A DNA stretch of 64,000 bases from positions 1 to 64,000 of the forward strand of contig NZ_JACHEP010000006.1 in assembly GCF_014201465.1 (NCBI RefSeq), read 5' to 3'. Source of the DNA: Anoxybacteroides tepidamans (GTDB lineage: Bacteria > Bacillota > Bacilli > Bacillales > Anoxybacillaceae). Shown piece by piece: positions 17,627 to 26,885 of the stretch (its first letter is position 1; each line of letters starts with the position of its first letter). The notes beneath the pieces were generated by a model. It made no database searches and was not told where the DNA came from. It was given only the letters and a program-made list of their open reading frames with translations. Position numbers and translations under genes: made by a program.

Positions 17627-18373
17627 TTGAGTTTGCGAATTGATAAAATGCTCGCGAATATGGGATACGGGACGCGCAAAGAAGTAAAAAAACTATTGAA
17701 ATCCGGCGTCGTAAAAATTGACGATGTAATCGTGAAAGACCCGAAAACACAAGTTGATCCGACTAAACAAGTCGTGACGGTATGGGGAGAAGAAGTCGAG
17801 TATAAAGAATTTATTTATCTCATGATGAATAAGCCGCCCGGAGTGATTTCAGCGACAGAAGATATGGTGGAAGAAACGGTGATTGATTTATTGGAGGAAG
17901 AAGACCGCATCTTTGAACCATTTCCAGTTGGTCGACTAGACAAAGATACAGAAGGGCTTTTATTGATCACAAACGACGGACAGCTGGCCCATCAATTGCT
18001 GTCGCCGAAAAAGCATGTGCCCAAAACGTATTTTGCGATCATTGACGGGGAAGTGACAGAAGCGGATGTTGAAGCATTTCGCCGCGGCGTTATTCTTGAT
18101 GACGGCTATGAAACGAAACCGGCGGAATTGGCTATTTTAAAATCCGGTATTCGTTCCGATGTGGAAGTAATAATTACAGAAGGAAAATTCCACCAAATTA
18201 AACGAATGTTCCAAGCAGTCGGAAAGCGGGTCATTTATTTAAAACGTATTCAAATGGGTCCTCTTTCACTTGATCCGTCGCTTGAACTCGGGGAGTATCG
18301 TGAATTAACAGATGAGGAAGTAGAATGTTTGAAAAACTTTTCGTTATTTGACACAAAAAAAGGGAACCTTTAA
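17627..18373 (+). CDS. ytzG: RsuA/RluB-family rRNA pseudouridine synthase YtzG
   Basis: The 248-residue protein has an N-terminal S4 RNA-binding domain (MSLRIDKMLANMGYGTRKE) and a pseudouridine synthase domain with the catalytic Asp in GRLDKDTEGLL (about residue 107). By family it modifies a uridine of 16S rRNA; the exact position cannot be read from sequence. It starts with TTG, six bases after a strong AAGGGGGAG ribosome site. A weak hairpin GGAACCT/AGGTTCC at 18362-18384 may be its terminator. Confidence 0.87.
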   Translation: MSLRIDKMLANMGYGTRKEVKKLLKSGVVKIDDVIVKDPKTQVDPTKQVVTVWGEEVEYKEFIYLMMNKPPGVISATEDMVEETVIDLLEEEDRIFEPFPVGRLDKDTEGLLLITNDGQLAHQLLSPKKHVPKTYFAIIDGEVTEADVEAFRRGVILDDGYETKPAELAILKSGIRSDVEVIITEGKFHQIKRMFQAVGKRVIYLKRIQMGPLSLDPSLELGEYRELTDEEVECLKNFSLFDTKKGNL

Positions 18374-18474
18374 ACGAGGTTCCTTCTCTATTTCTAAAAT
18401 ACACATTCCATTTTATGGCATATCGAGGCCAACCGTTTGTCTTATAACCTCTCACCTTTCTCTCTAATGACCAA

Positions 18475-18696
18475 CTAAGAGGACATTCTCACCTTCTTAT
18501 TCGTTGTCGTCCATTTGCCTTTGCTAGGGCTGCGAACTAGGTCATTATATGCTAACACGTTTAAATCGCGCTGAATCGTTCTTGGAGTGATACCGAATTC
18601 ATCGACGAGTTCTTGCGTCGTCACGGTGCCTCTTTCGCTGATAAACATGTAAACAGACTTAATACGTGTTAGCATCCGATGAGTTGAAGGTTTCAA
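18475..18696 (-). CDS. ytzE: DeoR-type HTH regulator YtzE (small)
   Basis: The 73-residue product is a lone winged-helix DNA-binding domain of the DeoR type (VTTQELVDEFGITPRTIQR), without any sensor domain. The frame is open to 18741, but the best start is a TTG at 18696 preceded by GGGAGTGG, giving KPSTHRMLTRIKSVYMFI, as in the family. Its targets are unknown. It is divergent from pepV; an odd palindrome GTTTGT-A-ACAAAC (18864-18876) in the shared upstream region could be an operator, but that is untested. Confidence 0.8.
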   Translation of the reverse strand: MKPSTHRMLTRIKSVYMFISERGTVTTQELVDEFGITPRTIQRDLNVLAYNDLVRSPSKGKWTTTNKKVRMSS

Positions 18697-18956
18697 AAGA
18701 CCACTCCCTATCCTTACATCATTCGCATGGCACAACATCATCGCTGCTTCTAAGATGAGAGATTATTTTTAGTTGTTTCTTTTGATTACTATTTTACACG
18801 AAAAGGGACAGAAAATGCTACATCTTTGCGTACATTTACGAAATATTGCAACATTTTTAATCTGTTTGTAACAAACGACATTATACGACCTTTTGACTTT
18901 TTTTTGTTGTCTATGGTACGTTGGCAAAGGAGAAAATCGAGAAGGAGTGAACGTAT

Positions 18957-20369
18957 ATGAACATGAACTGGATGGAAGAAGTGCTGAAGAGAAAAGAAAA
19001 TCTCATTCACGATACACAACAATTTTTGCAAATTCCGAGCGTGCTCGATGAGGAAAGCGCAACCGAGAAAGCGCCGTTTGGGAAAGCAATCGATGAAGCG
19101 CTGCAGTTTTTGCTTAAGCGGGGACAAGAAGAAGGGTTTGTGGCGAAAAATGTGGACGGATTCGCTGGACATTTAGAAATGGGACAAGGAGAAGAATTAG
19201 TCGGAATTTTATGTCATGTTGACGTTGTCCCGCCGGGAGACGGTTGGACGAGTGATCCTTTTGCGGCTGACATTCGCGAGGGGAAAATATATGCCCGTGG
19301 TGCGCTCGATGACAAAGGGCCGACGATGGCGGTGTTTTATGCGATGAAAATCGTGAAAGAGCTCGGGTTGCCTCTTAACAAGCGCGTGCGTATGATTATC
19401 GGAACGGATGAAGAAAGCGAATGGCGTTGTGTCGACCATTATTTTCAACACGAAGAAATGCCGACAATGGGGTTTGCGCCGGATGCCGATTTCCCGATCA
19501 TTTACGCGGAAAAAGGGATCGTTGATATTGATTTGAAGCAAGTGTCGGACGCTGCCAATGAAAAAGGTGACATTCACCTTCAATCGTTTAACGCAGGACG
19601 AAGATATAATATGGTGCCTGATTTCGCCGCGGCGGTATTGAAGGCTGGAAAAGATCGGCTTCTTGACGTCAACCGGCGGTTTCTTCAATTTTTAACGTCA
19701 AATGATTTAAAAGGAAAAGCGCTTATGCATGAAGATAATATGACGCTTCAGCTGGAAGGACTTTCCGCCCATGCGATGGAACCGGATCACGGAAAAAACG
19801 CAGGACTGTTATTGGCAAGCTTTTTAGCAAGTATGCCGCTTCACTCGCAAGCGCAATCGTTCGTTCAATTTCTTGATCGTTATTTTAGCGGCGATTCCCG
19901 CGGAAAAAAGCTTGGAGTGGCCCATTCCGACAATATTACAGGCGATGTAACGATCAATGTCGGCATTGTTTCGTATTGCGAAGAAGAGGGCGGAAAAATC
20001 GGGATCAATTTGCGTTATCCAGTGACTAATGATATCGCAAAAACGAAGCAAATCATCGAGCAAGTTGCGGCGCAGCACGGATTTACGCTTGATCATTTTA
20101 GCGATTCGAAACCGCATCATGTCGACCGGGATCATATTCTCATTCAAACGTTGCAGCGCGTATATGAAGAGCAAACAGGAGAACGCGCCGAGCTTCTGTC
20201 GATCGGCGGCGGGACATATGCCCGTTCTTTGCAAGCAGGTGTAGCGTTTGGTCCGCTTTTTCCAGGGAGACCGGACGTTGCCCATCAAAAAGACGAATAT
20301 ATCATCATTGATGATTTGCTGAAAGCTACCGCCATTTATGCCCAAGCAATTTATGAACTTGCGAAGTGA
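18957..20369 (+). CDS. pepV: Dipeptidase PepV (M20 family)
   Basis: PepV is a zinc-dependent cytoplasmic dipeptidase of 470 residues, close to the family norm. Metal-binding segments are visible: CHVDVVPPGDGW near residue 86, ARGALDDKGP near 117 and GTDEESEWR near 150, with a lid domain and a late His (HQKDEYI). It has a clear AAGGAGTGA ribosome site. TTGACT at 18893 may be its -35 box. It is divergent from ytzE and followed by an MFS gene after 90 bases. Confidence 0.92.
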   Translation: MNMNWMEEVLKRKENLIHDTQQFLQIPSVLDEESATEKAPFGKAIDEALQFLLKRGQEEGFVAKNVDGFAGHLEMGQGEELVGILCHVDVVPPGDGWTSDPFAADIREGKIYARGALDDKGPTMAVFYAMKIVKELGLPLNKRVRMIIGTDEESEWRCVDHYFQHEEMPTMGFAPDADFPIIYAEKGIVDIDLKQVSDAANEKGDIHLQSFNAGRRYNMVPDFAAAVLKAGKDRLLDVNRRFLQFLTSNDLKGKALMHEDNMTLQLEGLSAHAMEPDHGKNAGLLLASFLASMPLHSQAQSFVQFLDRYFSGDSRGKKLGVAHSDNITGDVTINVGIVSYCEEEGGKIGINLRYPVTNDIAKTKQIIEQVAAQHGFTLDHFSDSKPHHVDRDHILIQTLQRVYEEQTGERAELLSIGGGTYARSLQAGVAFGPLFPGRPDVAHQKDEYIIIDDLLKATAIYAQAIYELAK

Positions 20370-20459
20370 AAATTTTTCCAAAATATATTACAATCGAATA
20401 GAGGGCCGCTCGATGTCGGGGCGGTGTTTTTTCTGAAATGGAAAGGACGTGGGGACAGC

Positions 20460-21644
20460 ATGGAAGTGGTAGTACGTCGCGGAGAATCGCCGCTGAAAAC
20501 AATCTTTCCGCTCTTTTATTTTTTTACGTTTTTTGGATTCGGTTCGCTTTTTCCGCTTTTATCGGTGTATTTAAAAAATGAAGTGGGCCTTTCAGGTGCA
20601 CAAATCGGCACCATTATGTCGATTAGCCCGATCGTCATGATTTTTGTCCAGCCGCTTTGGGGAATGATTAGCGATTATACAAGAAAGCCTGTGACAGTGC
20701 TGGCAGTGGCGCTTGTCGGCACCGCTTTCATCGGCCTGATTTATGCTTCTGTTCACCAATATATATGGATTGTGGCAGCCTCTGCGCTGTTAGCGTTTAT
20801 GCAAAGCGCGATCGTTCCGCTTTCTGATAGCATTACCTTAAATTATGTGCAAAAGACAGAAGGAAACTATGGCTCGATTCGTTTATGGGGAGCGATCGGT
20901 TTTGCGGTATCGGTGTTTGTCGGTGGTTGGCTGTCCGAAAAATTTTCTCTTGTCATCATTTTTTATGTATTCGCGTTCATTTTGTTGCTATCGGCGGGGC
21001 TTGCTTGGAAGTTGCCGCGCGAAAGCCGGCCGATGAGAGTCGAAATCGGACAAGGAATGGCACAATTGTTTAAAATCCCGACGTTTGTTTTATTTTTAGC
21101 TGTGACGTTTCTTGTGTTTGGGCCCATTTATGCGAACAATTTTTACTTCGGTGTGTTTGTGAAAGAAATGGGCGGGACGCTGACAGGAGTAGGACTTGCT
21201 TTTTTATTAGCGGCTGGAAGCGAAGCACCGTTTATGAAAATTGCCGATGGCTTGATTCGTCGTTATGGAATGCTTTCTATTTTAGGGTTTGCAGCAGCGA
21301 TTTCTACTCTCCGTTGGTTTTTTTACTATTTTGAACCGCCGCTTGCGCTCATTTATGCGACAACGGTTGCCCAAGGATTTTCGGTTGGATTGTTTATTCC
21401 GGCGGCGCTGCAATATGTGCGGGACATTTCTCCCGATGGCGTGAGAGTGACAGCCGTTTCTCTATATTCAGCGGTCGGCAACGGGCTAGGGAGTTGGTTT
21501 TGCACATTTGTCGGCGGATATATTTTAGAGCGCGGTCATGTTGGGGATGTTTACTTATTTTTCAGCTTATTGACATTTGTCGGGCTCGCCATTTTAGGCA
21601 TGATTGTGATGATCAATCGGAAAAATGCGCGGGATATCTCGTAA
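20460..21644 (+). CDS. MFS transporter (HcaT/LacY-like subgroup)
   Basis: The product is a 394-residue, 12-helix major facilitator. The first helix begins near residue 15 (TIFPLFYFFTFFGFGSLF) and the typical loop between helices 2 and 3 contains WGMISDYTRKP. It resembles the MFS_1-like group of sugar/nucleoside/phenylpropionate proton symporters; the substrate cannot be told. The ATG at 20460 follows GGACGTGGGG; the longer frame from 20424 was rejected. A weak GC-rich hairpin (20402-20425, then T run) lies between it and pepV. Confidence 0.82.
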   Translation: MEVVVRRGESPLKTIFPLFYFFTFFGFGSLFPLLSVYLKNEVGLSGAQIGTIMSISPIVMIFVQPLWGMISDYTRKPVTVLAVALVGTAFIGLIYASVHQYIWIVAASALLAFMQSAIVPLSDSITLNYVQKTEGNYGSIRLWGAIGFAVSVFVGGWLSEKFSLVIIFYVFAFILLLSAGLAWKLPRESRPMRVEIGQGMAQLFKIPTFVLFLAVTFLVFGPIYANNFYFGVFVKEMGGTLTGVGLAFLLAAGSEAPFMKIADGLIRRYGMLSILGFAAAISTLRWFFYYFEPPLALIYATTVAQGFSVGLFIPAALQYVRDISPDGVRVTAVSLYSAVGNGLGSWFCTFVGGYILERGHVGDVYLFFSLLTFVGLAILGMIVMINRKNARDIS

Positions 21645-21694
21645 AGGCGTATCTTTTTATAAAAATCCATTTGAATTTAGAAAGAAGGGGAACA

Positions 21695-22246
21695 ATGAAA
21701 AAAACTCATTATTTTATTGCTGTTCCGTTAGCGGATGAAGTAAAGGAGAAGCTTGTGCAATGGAAAAACGAAGTAGCGCCGCATTTTCCATTTCGTACAT
21801 GGGTGCATCAAGAAGATTATCATATTACATTGGCGTTTTTAGGAGAAGCTTCTTCCAGTCAGCGTCAAGCTGTTTGCGAAGCGATGGCAATGATCGGGAA
21901 AAATCACGCTCCTTTTTCATTGACGCTAGAAGGAATTAGGTTTTTCGGCAATTCGTCCGCACCGCGCATTTTATGGCAAGGGGTGAAGCGGGAAGAAGCG
22001 TTGTTTGCACTTCAGCGCGACGTATACGAAGCGTGTGTGCGGATCGGATTTCGGTTAGATGTGCGCCCGTTTACTCCGCATATTACAATCGCTCGCAAAT
22101 GGGAAGGCGAAAAAAGGTTTCGCTTGGAAGAGATGCGGAACATTGTTGAAGGAAGTTTTGATGTTCATGAAATCGTGCTTTATCAAACGCATCTCGACCG
22201 GGTACCGAAATATGAGGTGATCGCTTCAGTCTCGCTTAGTAAATGA
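21695..22246 (+). CDS. thpR: RNA 2',3'-cyclic phosphodiesterase ThpR (LigT/2H family)
   Basis: A 183-residue 2H phosphoesterase. Both HxTx motifs are present: HITLAFLG near residue 46 and HITIARKW near 132. The family opens 2',3'-cyclic phosphates on RNA. An upstream frame from 21494 overlaps the MFS gene and is not used; the ATG at 21695 has a clear AAGAAGGGG ribosome site. A GCAGC/GCTGC hairpin at 22251-22282 followed by T residues probably ends the transcript. Confidence 0.9.
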   Translation: MKKTHYFIAVPLADEVKEKLVQWKNEVAPHFPFRTWVHQEDYHITLAFLGEASSSQRQAVCEAMAMIGKNHAPFSLTLEGIRFFGNSSAPRILWQGVKREEALFALQRDVYEACVRIGFRLDVRPFTPHITIARKWEGEKRFRLEEMRNIVEGSFDVHEIVLYQTHLDRVPKYEVIASVSLSK

Positions 22247-22349
22247 AAATAGCAGCCGTTGTGGCAAACTTTCGCTGCTTTCTTTTGCCCGTTGTTTGTT
22301 GTTGTTTTATATTATAAAGAAAGAAAGACTAATTTCGGGGGTCACGGTT

Positions 22350-23282
22350 GTGGGACAACTCATTAAGCTGCAAGATTATATTTCAAGATACGAAACGGAT
22401 GTATATCGCTATGCAAGTGAATTTATTCGCCTTAAGAAAAAACAATGGGAAAGAATTAAAGAAGAATGGGAAAGCGGGGAAGTGAACGTGTACGCTCCTT
22501 CTGATTCTACATGGGAATGGATGGAAGAAAATCGTTCTTTGTTTCAAACGGTTAAAGGGTGGTTGAAGCGTTCAAAGGGGAAAAACGAAGAGGAGAAAAG
22601 CGAGAACGTGCTTCATAACGAAGACCGCTTTTTTTCATCGTTGTTTGTGACGGAGCCGAAAACGGTGGACGAATTGAAATTGTTATTTCTCGAAAAAGTA
22701 TTCCAGCTGCAAATGAAATGGGCGAGCTCGACGTTAAAGCATGAATCGATCGTGGATAAAAAATTTTATTATGAAGAAACGCTTAAATATTTTCTACAAC
22801 GGTTTCCGGATACGTATTTATGTTTATATAAGCCTGTATTTTTAGTAAAAAATGCTGCGGTCGAGTTAGATGTCATTTTATTGAGTCCGACGGCAACGTG
22901 GTGCGTGACGTTTGCGGAAGGAGAAATTATCGTTGGTTCATCTGATCGGTTTTGGACGGAGATGACGAGGGAAGAAGAAAAGAAGTTGATCAACCCGCTG
23001 CTCTCTCTTTACCGAACGGAGAAAATCATATCTGACTTATATGAGAGGTATCAAATCGAACTGCCGGTAAAAAAAGTGGTTTTAAACCGCTCTGGCTATA
23101 TCGATTATCGCTATGCGCCGAATGATGTTCAGCTCATTGATAAACGATATTATGAACAATGGTTTTCTTCGTTAAGAAGTTTAACCGCTCCCCTTAAGCA
23201 TGTGCAATTAAAAGCTGCTTCACATTTGCTGCAGCATTGCTACAGCCATTATTATGAGCGGCAATGGCAGGAGGAAGAGTAA
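22350..23282 (+). CDS. NERD-like domain protein (YtlQ-type), unknown role
   Basis: The 310-residue protein is probably cytoplasmic. Residues about 1-60 are helical and basic; residues about 165-285 resemble a NERD (nuclease-related) domain: a hydrophobic strand with acidic residues (AVELDVILLSPT), then TWCVTFAEGEIIV, then a NPLLSLYRTEKII helix and a KKVVLNRSGYI strand. Key nuclease residues are only partly visible, so activity is uncertain. The GTG at 22350 follows TTCGGGGGTC and fits better than the frame start at 22296. Its stop is 8 bases before the decayed family B copy 4. Confidence 0.7.
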   Translation: MGQLIKLQDYISRYETDVYRYASEFIRLKKKQWERIKEEWESGEVNVYAPSDSTWEWMEENRSLFQTVKGWLKRSKGKNEEEKSENVLHNEDRFFSSLFVTEPKTVDELKLLFLEKVFQLQMKWASSTLKHESIVDKKFYYEETLKYFLQRFPDTYLCLYKPVFLVKNAAVELDVILLSPTATWCVTFAEGEIIVGSSDRFWTEMTREEEKKLINPLLSLYRTEKIISDLYERYQIELPVKKVVLNRSGYIDYRYAPNDVQLIDKRYYEQWFSSLRSLTAPLKHVQLKAASHLLQHCYSHYYERQWQEEE

Positions 23283-23290
23283 ATCAATTG

Positions 23291-23416
23291 AAGCATATAG
23301 ATGAACCGATAAAAACAAGTTGTGATTGTTTCATCTATTGCTTTCTATAAGGGTGGCAACCTAACCTTATATTATTGCACTTTGATCAGTAAAATAATGG
23401 ATGGTTAATGCTTGCG
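23291..23416. mobile_element. Family B element, copy 4 (old, reversed, decayed)
   Basis: Read on the minus strand this 126-base stretch aligns with the short family B copies. The left edge AAGCATATAGATGAACCGAT matches the right end of copy 1 reversed, and AGTAAAATAATGGAT at 23388-23402 matches the other end exactly. Almost all differences in the ends are transitions. It fills the gap between the NERD-like gene and amyX. Confidence 0.65.
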
Positions 23417-23439
23417 AGATGAAATAGGGAGGTGAAGTT

Positions 23440-25581
23440 TTGTTAACGGTTCATCGAACGTTTGAGGCGTATTTAGATGCGATGACAACGATCACGATTT
23501 TAGTGCCTAAATCGTATTGCCAAGGGCTCGTTCAATCTTTTACCATTCAAAAACCGAACGGAGAACGGTGCGACTTGCGGGTGGAAAAACGGCAAGATTT
23601 ATGGACGAATATTAAATATGAGTGTTCCGTTGATTTCGCGATTGAAATCGGAAAAAACTATTTGATTTATGAAGAACACGGGGCGTTTACGGACTTGCAA
23701 ATCGGAGCAGTGATCCGAACGGCGGAATTTGATGAGCAATTTTACTATGAAGGAAACGACCTTGGTGTGACGTACGCTCCGCACGAAACGACATTTAAAC
23801 TTTGGGCGCCTACCGCAATAGAAGCGAAAGTAAAAGTATTGGATCAAAAAACAGGAACGGAAGAACAAATTCCGCTGCAACGCATCGACAAAGGAGTATG
23901 GACGGTGACGGTTTCGGGCGATCTCGAAGGGAAGTATTACACATATTTAGTATGCGTCAATCTCGTCTGGCGTGAAGCGGTTGACCCATATGCCGTTGCC
24001 GTTTCAGTTAACGGAGAATACGGAGTGATTGTCGATTTGGCGAAAACGCGTCTGCCAAAACCTTCATTGCCACCGCTTTCATCACCGACGGATGCGATCA
24101 TTTATGAAACGCATATTCGCGATTTTACCATTGATCATAATAGCGGCATTGCTCATAAAGGAAAGTATTTAGGCCTAACAGAGCTTGGAACAACCGGTCC
24201 GAACCGCACCATCACAGGGCTTTCGTATTTAAAAGAGCTAGGGATTACCTATGTAGAACTGCTTCCGTTTAATGATTTTGCAGGGGTTGATGAACGGGAT
24301 CCTGAGAAAGAATATAACTGGGGATATAATCCGCTTCATTATAACGCTCCTGAAGGAAGTTATGCGACGGATCCGTTTGATCCTTACGTTCGTATTTATG
24401 AATTAAAAAAAGCAATCCGCACGCTGCAAGAACAAGGGATTCGCGTGATGATGGATGTCGTCTATAATCATGTATACATTCGTGAGCAGTCGTCATTTGA
24501 AAAAATAGTTCCTGGCTATTATTTTCGCCATGATGCATACGGGATGCCATCGAACGGAACGGGTGTCGGAAACGACATCGCTTCCGAACGAAAAATGGTG
24601 CGGAAATTTATTATCGATTCGGTGCGATTTTGGCTAACGGAGTACGGAGTGGACGGCTTTCGTTTTGATTTAATGGGAATTTTAGACATCGAAACAATGA
24701 AAGAAGTAGAGGCGGTTGTCCGTAACATCGATTCTACTGCACTTTTAATTGGAGAAGGATGGGATTTGCCGACGCCTTTGCCTGATGAGAAAAAAGCAAC
24801 GATTCAAAATGCAGCGAAACTTCCATCGCTCGCTTATTTTAATGATCAATTCCGCGATCATGTAAAGGGGAATACGTTTGATCTATATGAACAAGGATTT
24901 GCGCTTGGAAATGTTACGCATCGTGAGCAAGTGAAACAAGCGATTAAAGGAAGCGAAGGTCTATTTTTACAACCGACGCAAACGGTAAATTATGTGGAAT
25001 CACACGACAACCATACGTTTTGGGATAAAATGAGCGTTTCTAACCGACATGAAAGCGAAACGATTCGAAAAAAACGGCAAAAGTTAGCAACAGCGATCGT
25101 GTTGTTGTCACAAGGGATTCCGTTTTTACATAGCGGCCAAGAATTTTATCGGACAAAGCAGGGAGTGGAAAATAGCTATAACGCTCCAGATGAAATCAAC
25201 CAGCTTGATTGGCAACGGAAAAGCGAACATGAGGAAGACGTTCGGTACGTGCAAGGGCTGATTCAATTGCGAAAATACCACCGGGCATTTCGCTTGGCGA
25301 CGGCTGCTGAAGTAGAACGCCATTTCGTGTTTGTCGAGCCGATGCCGCCATCGGTGATCGCCTACCATCTTCGACACGTCCAATCATACGGGCCGTGGAG
25401 TGACATTTTCGTCATTCATCATAACGAAGAAACAAAGGTGCGTATTTTACTTCCTGATGAAGAAGTATGGTATGTGGTCTGCGACGAAGCGAACAGCGGG
25501 ACTATCCCGCTTCGTTCTGTCAAAAAAGAAATATATATTTATGGGATTGGTACAGTTGTTCTCGTAAAAGGACTTACTTGA
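23440..25581 (+). CDS. amyX: Type I pullulanase AmyX
   Basis: AmyX cleaves alpha-1,6 branches in pullulan and glycogen or starch fragments. It is a 713-residue GH13 enzyme with no signal peptide, so intracellular. An N-terminal beta domain precedes a CBM48-like module (TFKLWAPTAIEAKV near residue 117) and the catalytic barrel with YNWGYNP (pullulanase signature, near 290), DVVYNH, GFRFDLMGILD (nucleophile Asp about 408), GEGWD (acid Glu about 438) and ESHDNHTFWD. It starts with TTG after GGGAGGTGA. The promoter must lie in or beside the decayed family B element. Confidence 0.95.
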   Translation: MLTVHRTFEAYLDAMTTITILVPKSYCQGLVQSFTIQKPNGERCDLRVEKRQDLWTNIKYECSVDFAIEIGKNYLIYEEHGAFTDLQIGAVIRTAEFDEQFYYEGNDLGVTYAPHETTFKLWAPTAIEAKVKVLDQKTGTEEQIPLQRIDKGVWTVTVSGDLEGKYYTYLVCVNLVWREAVDPYAVAVSVNGEYGVIVDLAKTRLPKPSLPPLSSPTDAIIYETHIRDFTIDHNSGIAHKGKYLGLTELGTTGPNRTITGLSYLKELGITYVELLPFNDFAGVDERDPEKEYNWGYNPLHYNAPEGSYATDPFDPYVRIYELKKAIRTLQEQGIRVMMDVVYNHVYIREQSSFEKIVPGYYFRHDAYGMPSNGTGVGNDIASERKMVRKFIIDSVRFWLTEYGVDGFRFDLMGILDIETMKEVEAVVRNIDSTALLIGEGWDLPTPLPDEKKATIQNAAKLPSLAYFNDQFRDHVKGNTFDLYEQGFALGNVTHREQVKQAIKGSEGLFLQPTQTVNYVESHDNHTFWDKMSVSNRHESETIRKKRQKLATAIVLLSQGIPFLHSGQEFYRTKQGVENSYNAPDEINQLDWQRKSEHEEDVRYVQGLIQLRKYHRAFRLATAAEVERHFVFVEPMPPSVIAYHLRHVQSYGPWSDIFVIHHNEETKVRILLPDEEVWYVVCDEANSGTIPLRSVKKEIYIYGIGTVVLVKGLT

Positions 25582-25612
25582 CGAGGAAAGTAAATCGCAT
25601 ATAAAATCTAGT

Positions 25613-25667
25613 AAGACAGCTGTTGTCTGAAAAAAAGCTCAGGTGATCGCTGTCTCTTATTTTTTAT
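25613..25667 (+). terminator. Probable terminator after amyX
   Basis: AGACAGC (25614-25620) pairs with GCTGTCT (25649-25655) across a long loop. A T-rich tail follows. Confidence 0.5.
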
Positions 25668-25686
25668 GAGTTGAAGGTGAACTTGC

Positions 25687-26466
25687 TTGGAACAGTTACT
25701 CGGAAAGGAGTGGGAGATCACTCCTGCTGGTGGGGCTACTGGAGATGCATACGTTGCTGAATATGATGGACGAAAATTATTTTTAAAACGCAACTCTTCG
25801 CCATTTCTTGCCGTTTTGTCAGCGGAAGGAATCGTTCCGAAGCTCGTCTGGACAAAGCGGATGGAGAACGGAGATGTGATTACAGCCCAGCAATGGCTGA
25901 ATGGAACAGAGCTAAAGCCGCATGACATGGGGAATGAACAGGTGGCAAACTTACTGCGGAAAATCCATCGTTCACAAGATTTAGTCGAGATGTTAAAGCG
26001 ATTAGGGAAAACTCCACTATCGCCGCACATGATGATTAACAACTTGCGACCGATGTTGCAGCAATGGTGCGATGAACCGTTGATTAAGCAAACGTTTGCT
26101 TGGCTAGAACAACAGCTCCCTTTAATTCGATGTGATGAATTCGCCGTTTGTCATTGTGACATGAACCATAACAATTGGTTGCTTGCCGAAGATGGACGGC
26201 TTTATTTAATTGACTGGGATGGGGCGATGATCGCGGATCCAGCGATTGATATCGGAATGTTGTTATACTCTTATATTCCGAAAGAAAAATGGGAAGATTG
26301 GCTTCGTTTTTATGGACTGGAACTGACGGACGATTTGCGGGTTCGCATGAAGTGGTATACGGTTGTGCAAACGCTATATATGCTTGGATGGCAGAAAGAA
26401 AAAAAGGCAGAAAAAGAAATGCAGCAATCGCTGCATTTCCTTGAAACAGTGCTGTCCTCTACGTAA
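25687..26466 (+). CDS. ytmP: Aminoglycoside phosphotransferase-like kinase YtmP
   Basis: A 259-residue protein of the APH/choline-kinase fold. The catalytic loop is HCDMNHNNWL near residue 157 and the metal-binding LIDWDGAMIADP follows near 177. The substrate is unknown; a resistance role is unlikely given its conserved housekeeping location. It starts with TTG, 6 bases after AAGGTGA. Its 3' end overlaps the convergent ytzH by 8 bases. Confidence 0.85.
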   Translation: MEQLLGKEWEITPAGGATGDAYVAEYDGRKLFLKRNSSPFLAVLSAEGIVPKLVWTKRMENGDVITAQQWLNGTELKPHDMGNEQVANLLRKIHRSQDLVEMLKRLGKTPLSPHMMINNLRPMLQQWCDEPLIKQTFAWLEQQLPLIRCDEFAVCHCDMNHNNWLLAEDGRLYLIDWDGAMIADPAIDIGMLLYSYIPKEKWEDWLRFYGLELTDDLRVRMKWYTVVQTLYMLGWQKEKKAEKEMQQSLHFLETVLSST

Positions 26467-26728
26467 GTTGGTCAACCCATTCTGAGAGTTGCCGTTGATG
26501 GGCAGAAATATGCGAATCTAAGTCAGCGCTATATTTTCCGGCTTGGCCATAATCATAAATGGATGGTAGCACATTTTTTACATGTGACTCGACTTGCTCA
26601 TTTCCCATTAATGATTTTACAAGCCGTTCAATTTGTTCGCACTCGGATACAGTGCCGCAGCAATCGGTTTGGTGGTTCGACAAAATGTCTTTTAAGACAG
26701 TCATTTGATGCTCGTAGTTTAAAGGCAT
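26459..26728 (-). CDS. ytzH: YtzH-like protein
   Basis: The product is an 89-residue helical, soluble protein (start MPLNYEHQMTVLKDIL) with two cysteines in TDCCGTV and one in SECEQI. It matches the YtzH family, conserved in this spot between ytmP and trmB; no function is known. The ATG at 26728 fits the AAAGGATGG ribosome site better than a GTG two codons upstream. Confidence 0.8.
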   Translation of the reverse strand: MPLNYEHQMTVLKDILSNHQTDCCGTVSECEQIERLVKSLMGNEQVESHVKNVLPSIYDYGQAGKYSADLDSHISAHQRQLSEWVDQLT

Positions 26729-26885
26729 ACGCACCCATCCTTTTTTCTTTACTATGTGCGAAACGTTTTTGCTTTATACAATACCGAAGCAGTCGTGTCC
26801 GCGGCTGTTTTTCTTTTTAGGCTTGCGTGTTTGTTGCGATTCGTGATATCGTTGACAACGATGACAAAGAAACAGAGGTGTTCGC

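Noticed and set aside
25687-26466. An antibiotic-resistance kinase
   Set aside because: It has the APH fold but is the conserved housekeeping YtmP, in its usual place by ytzH and trmB.
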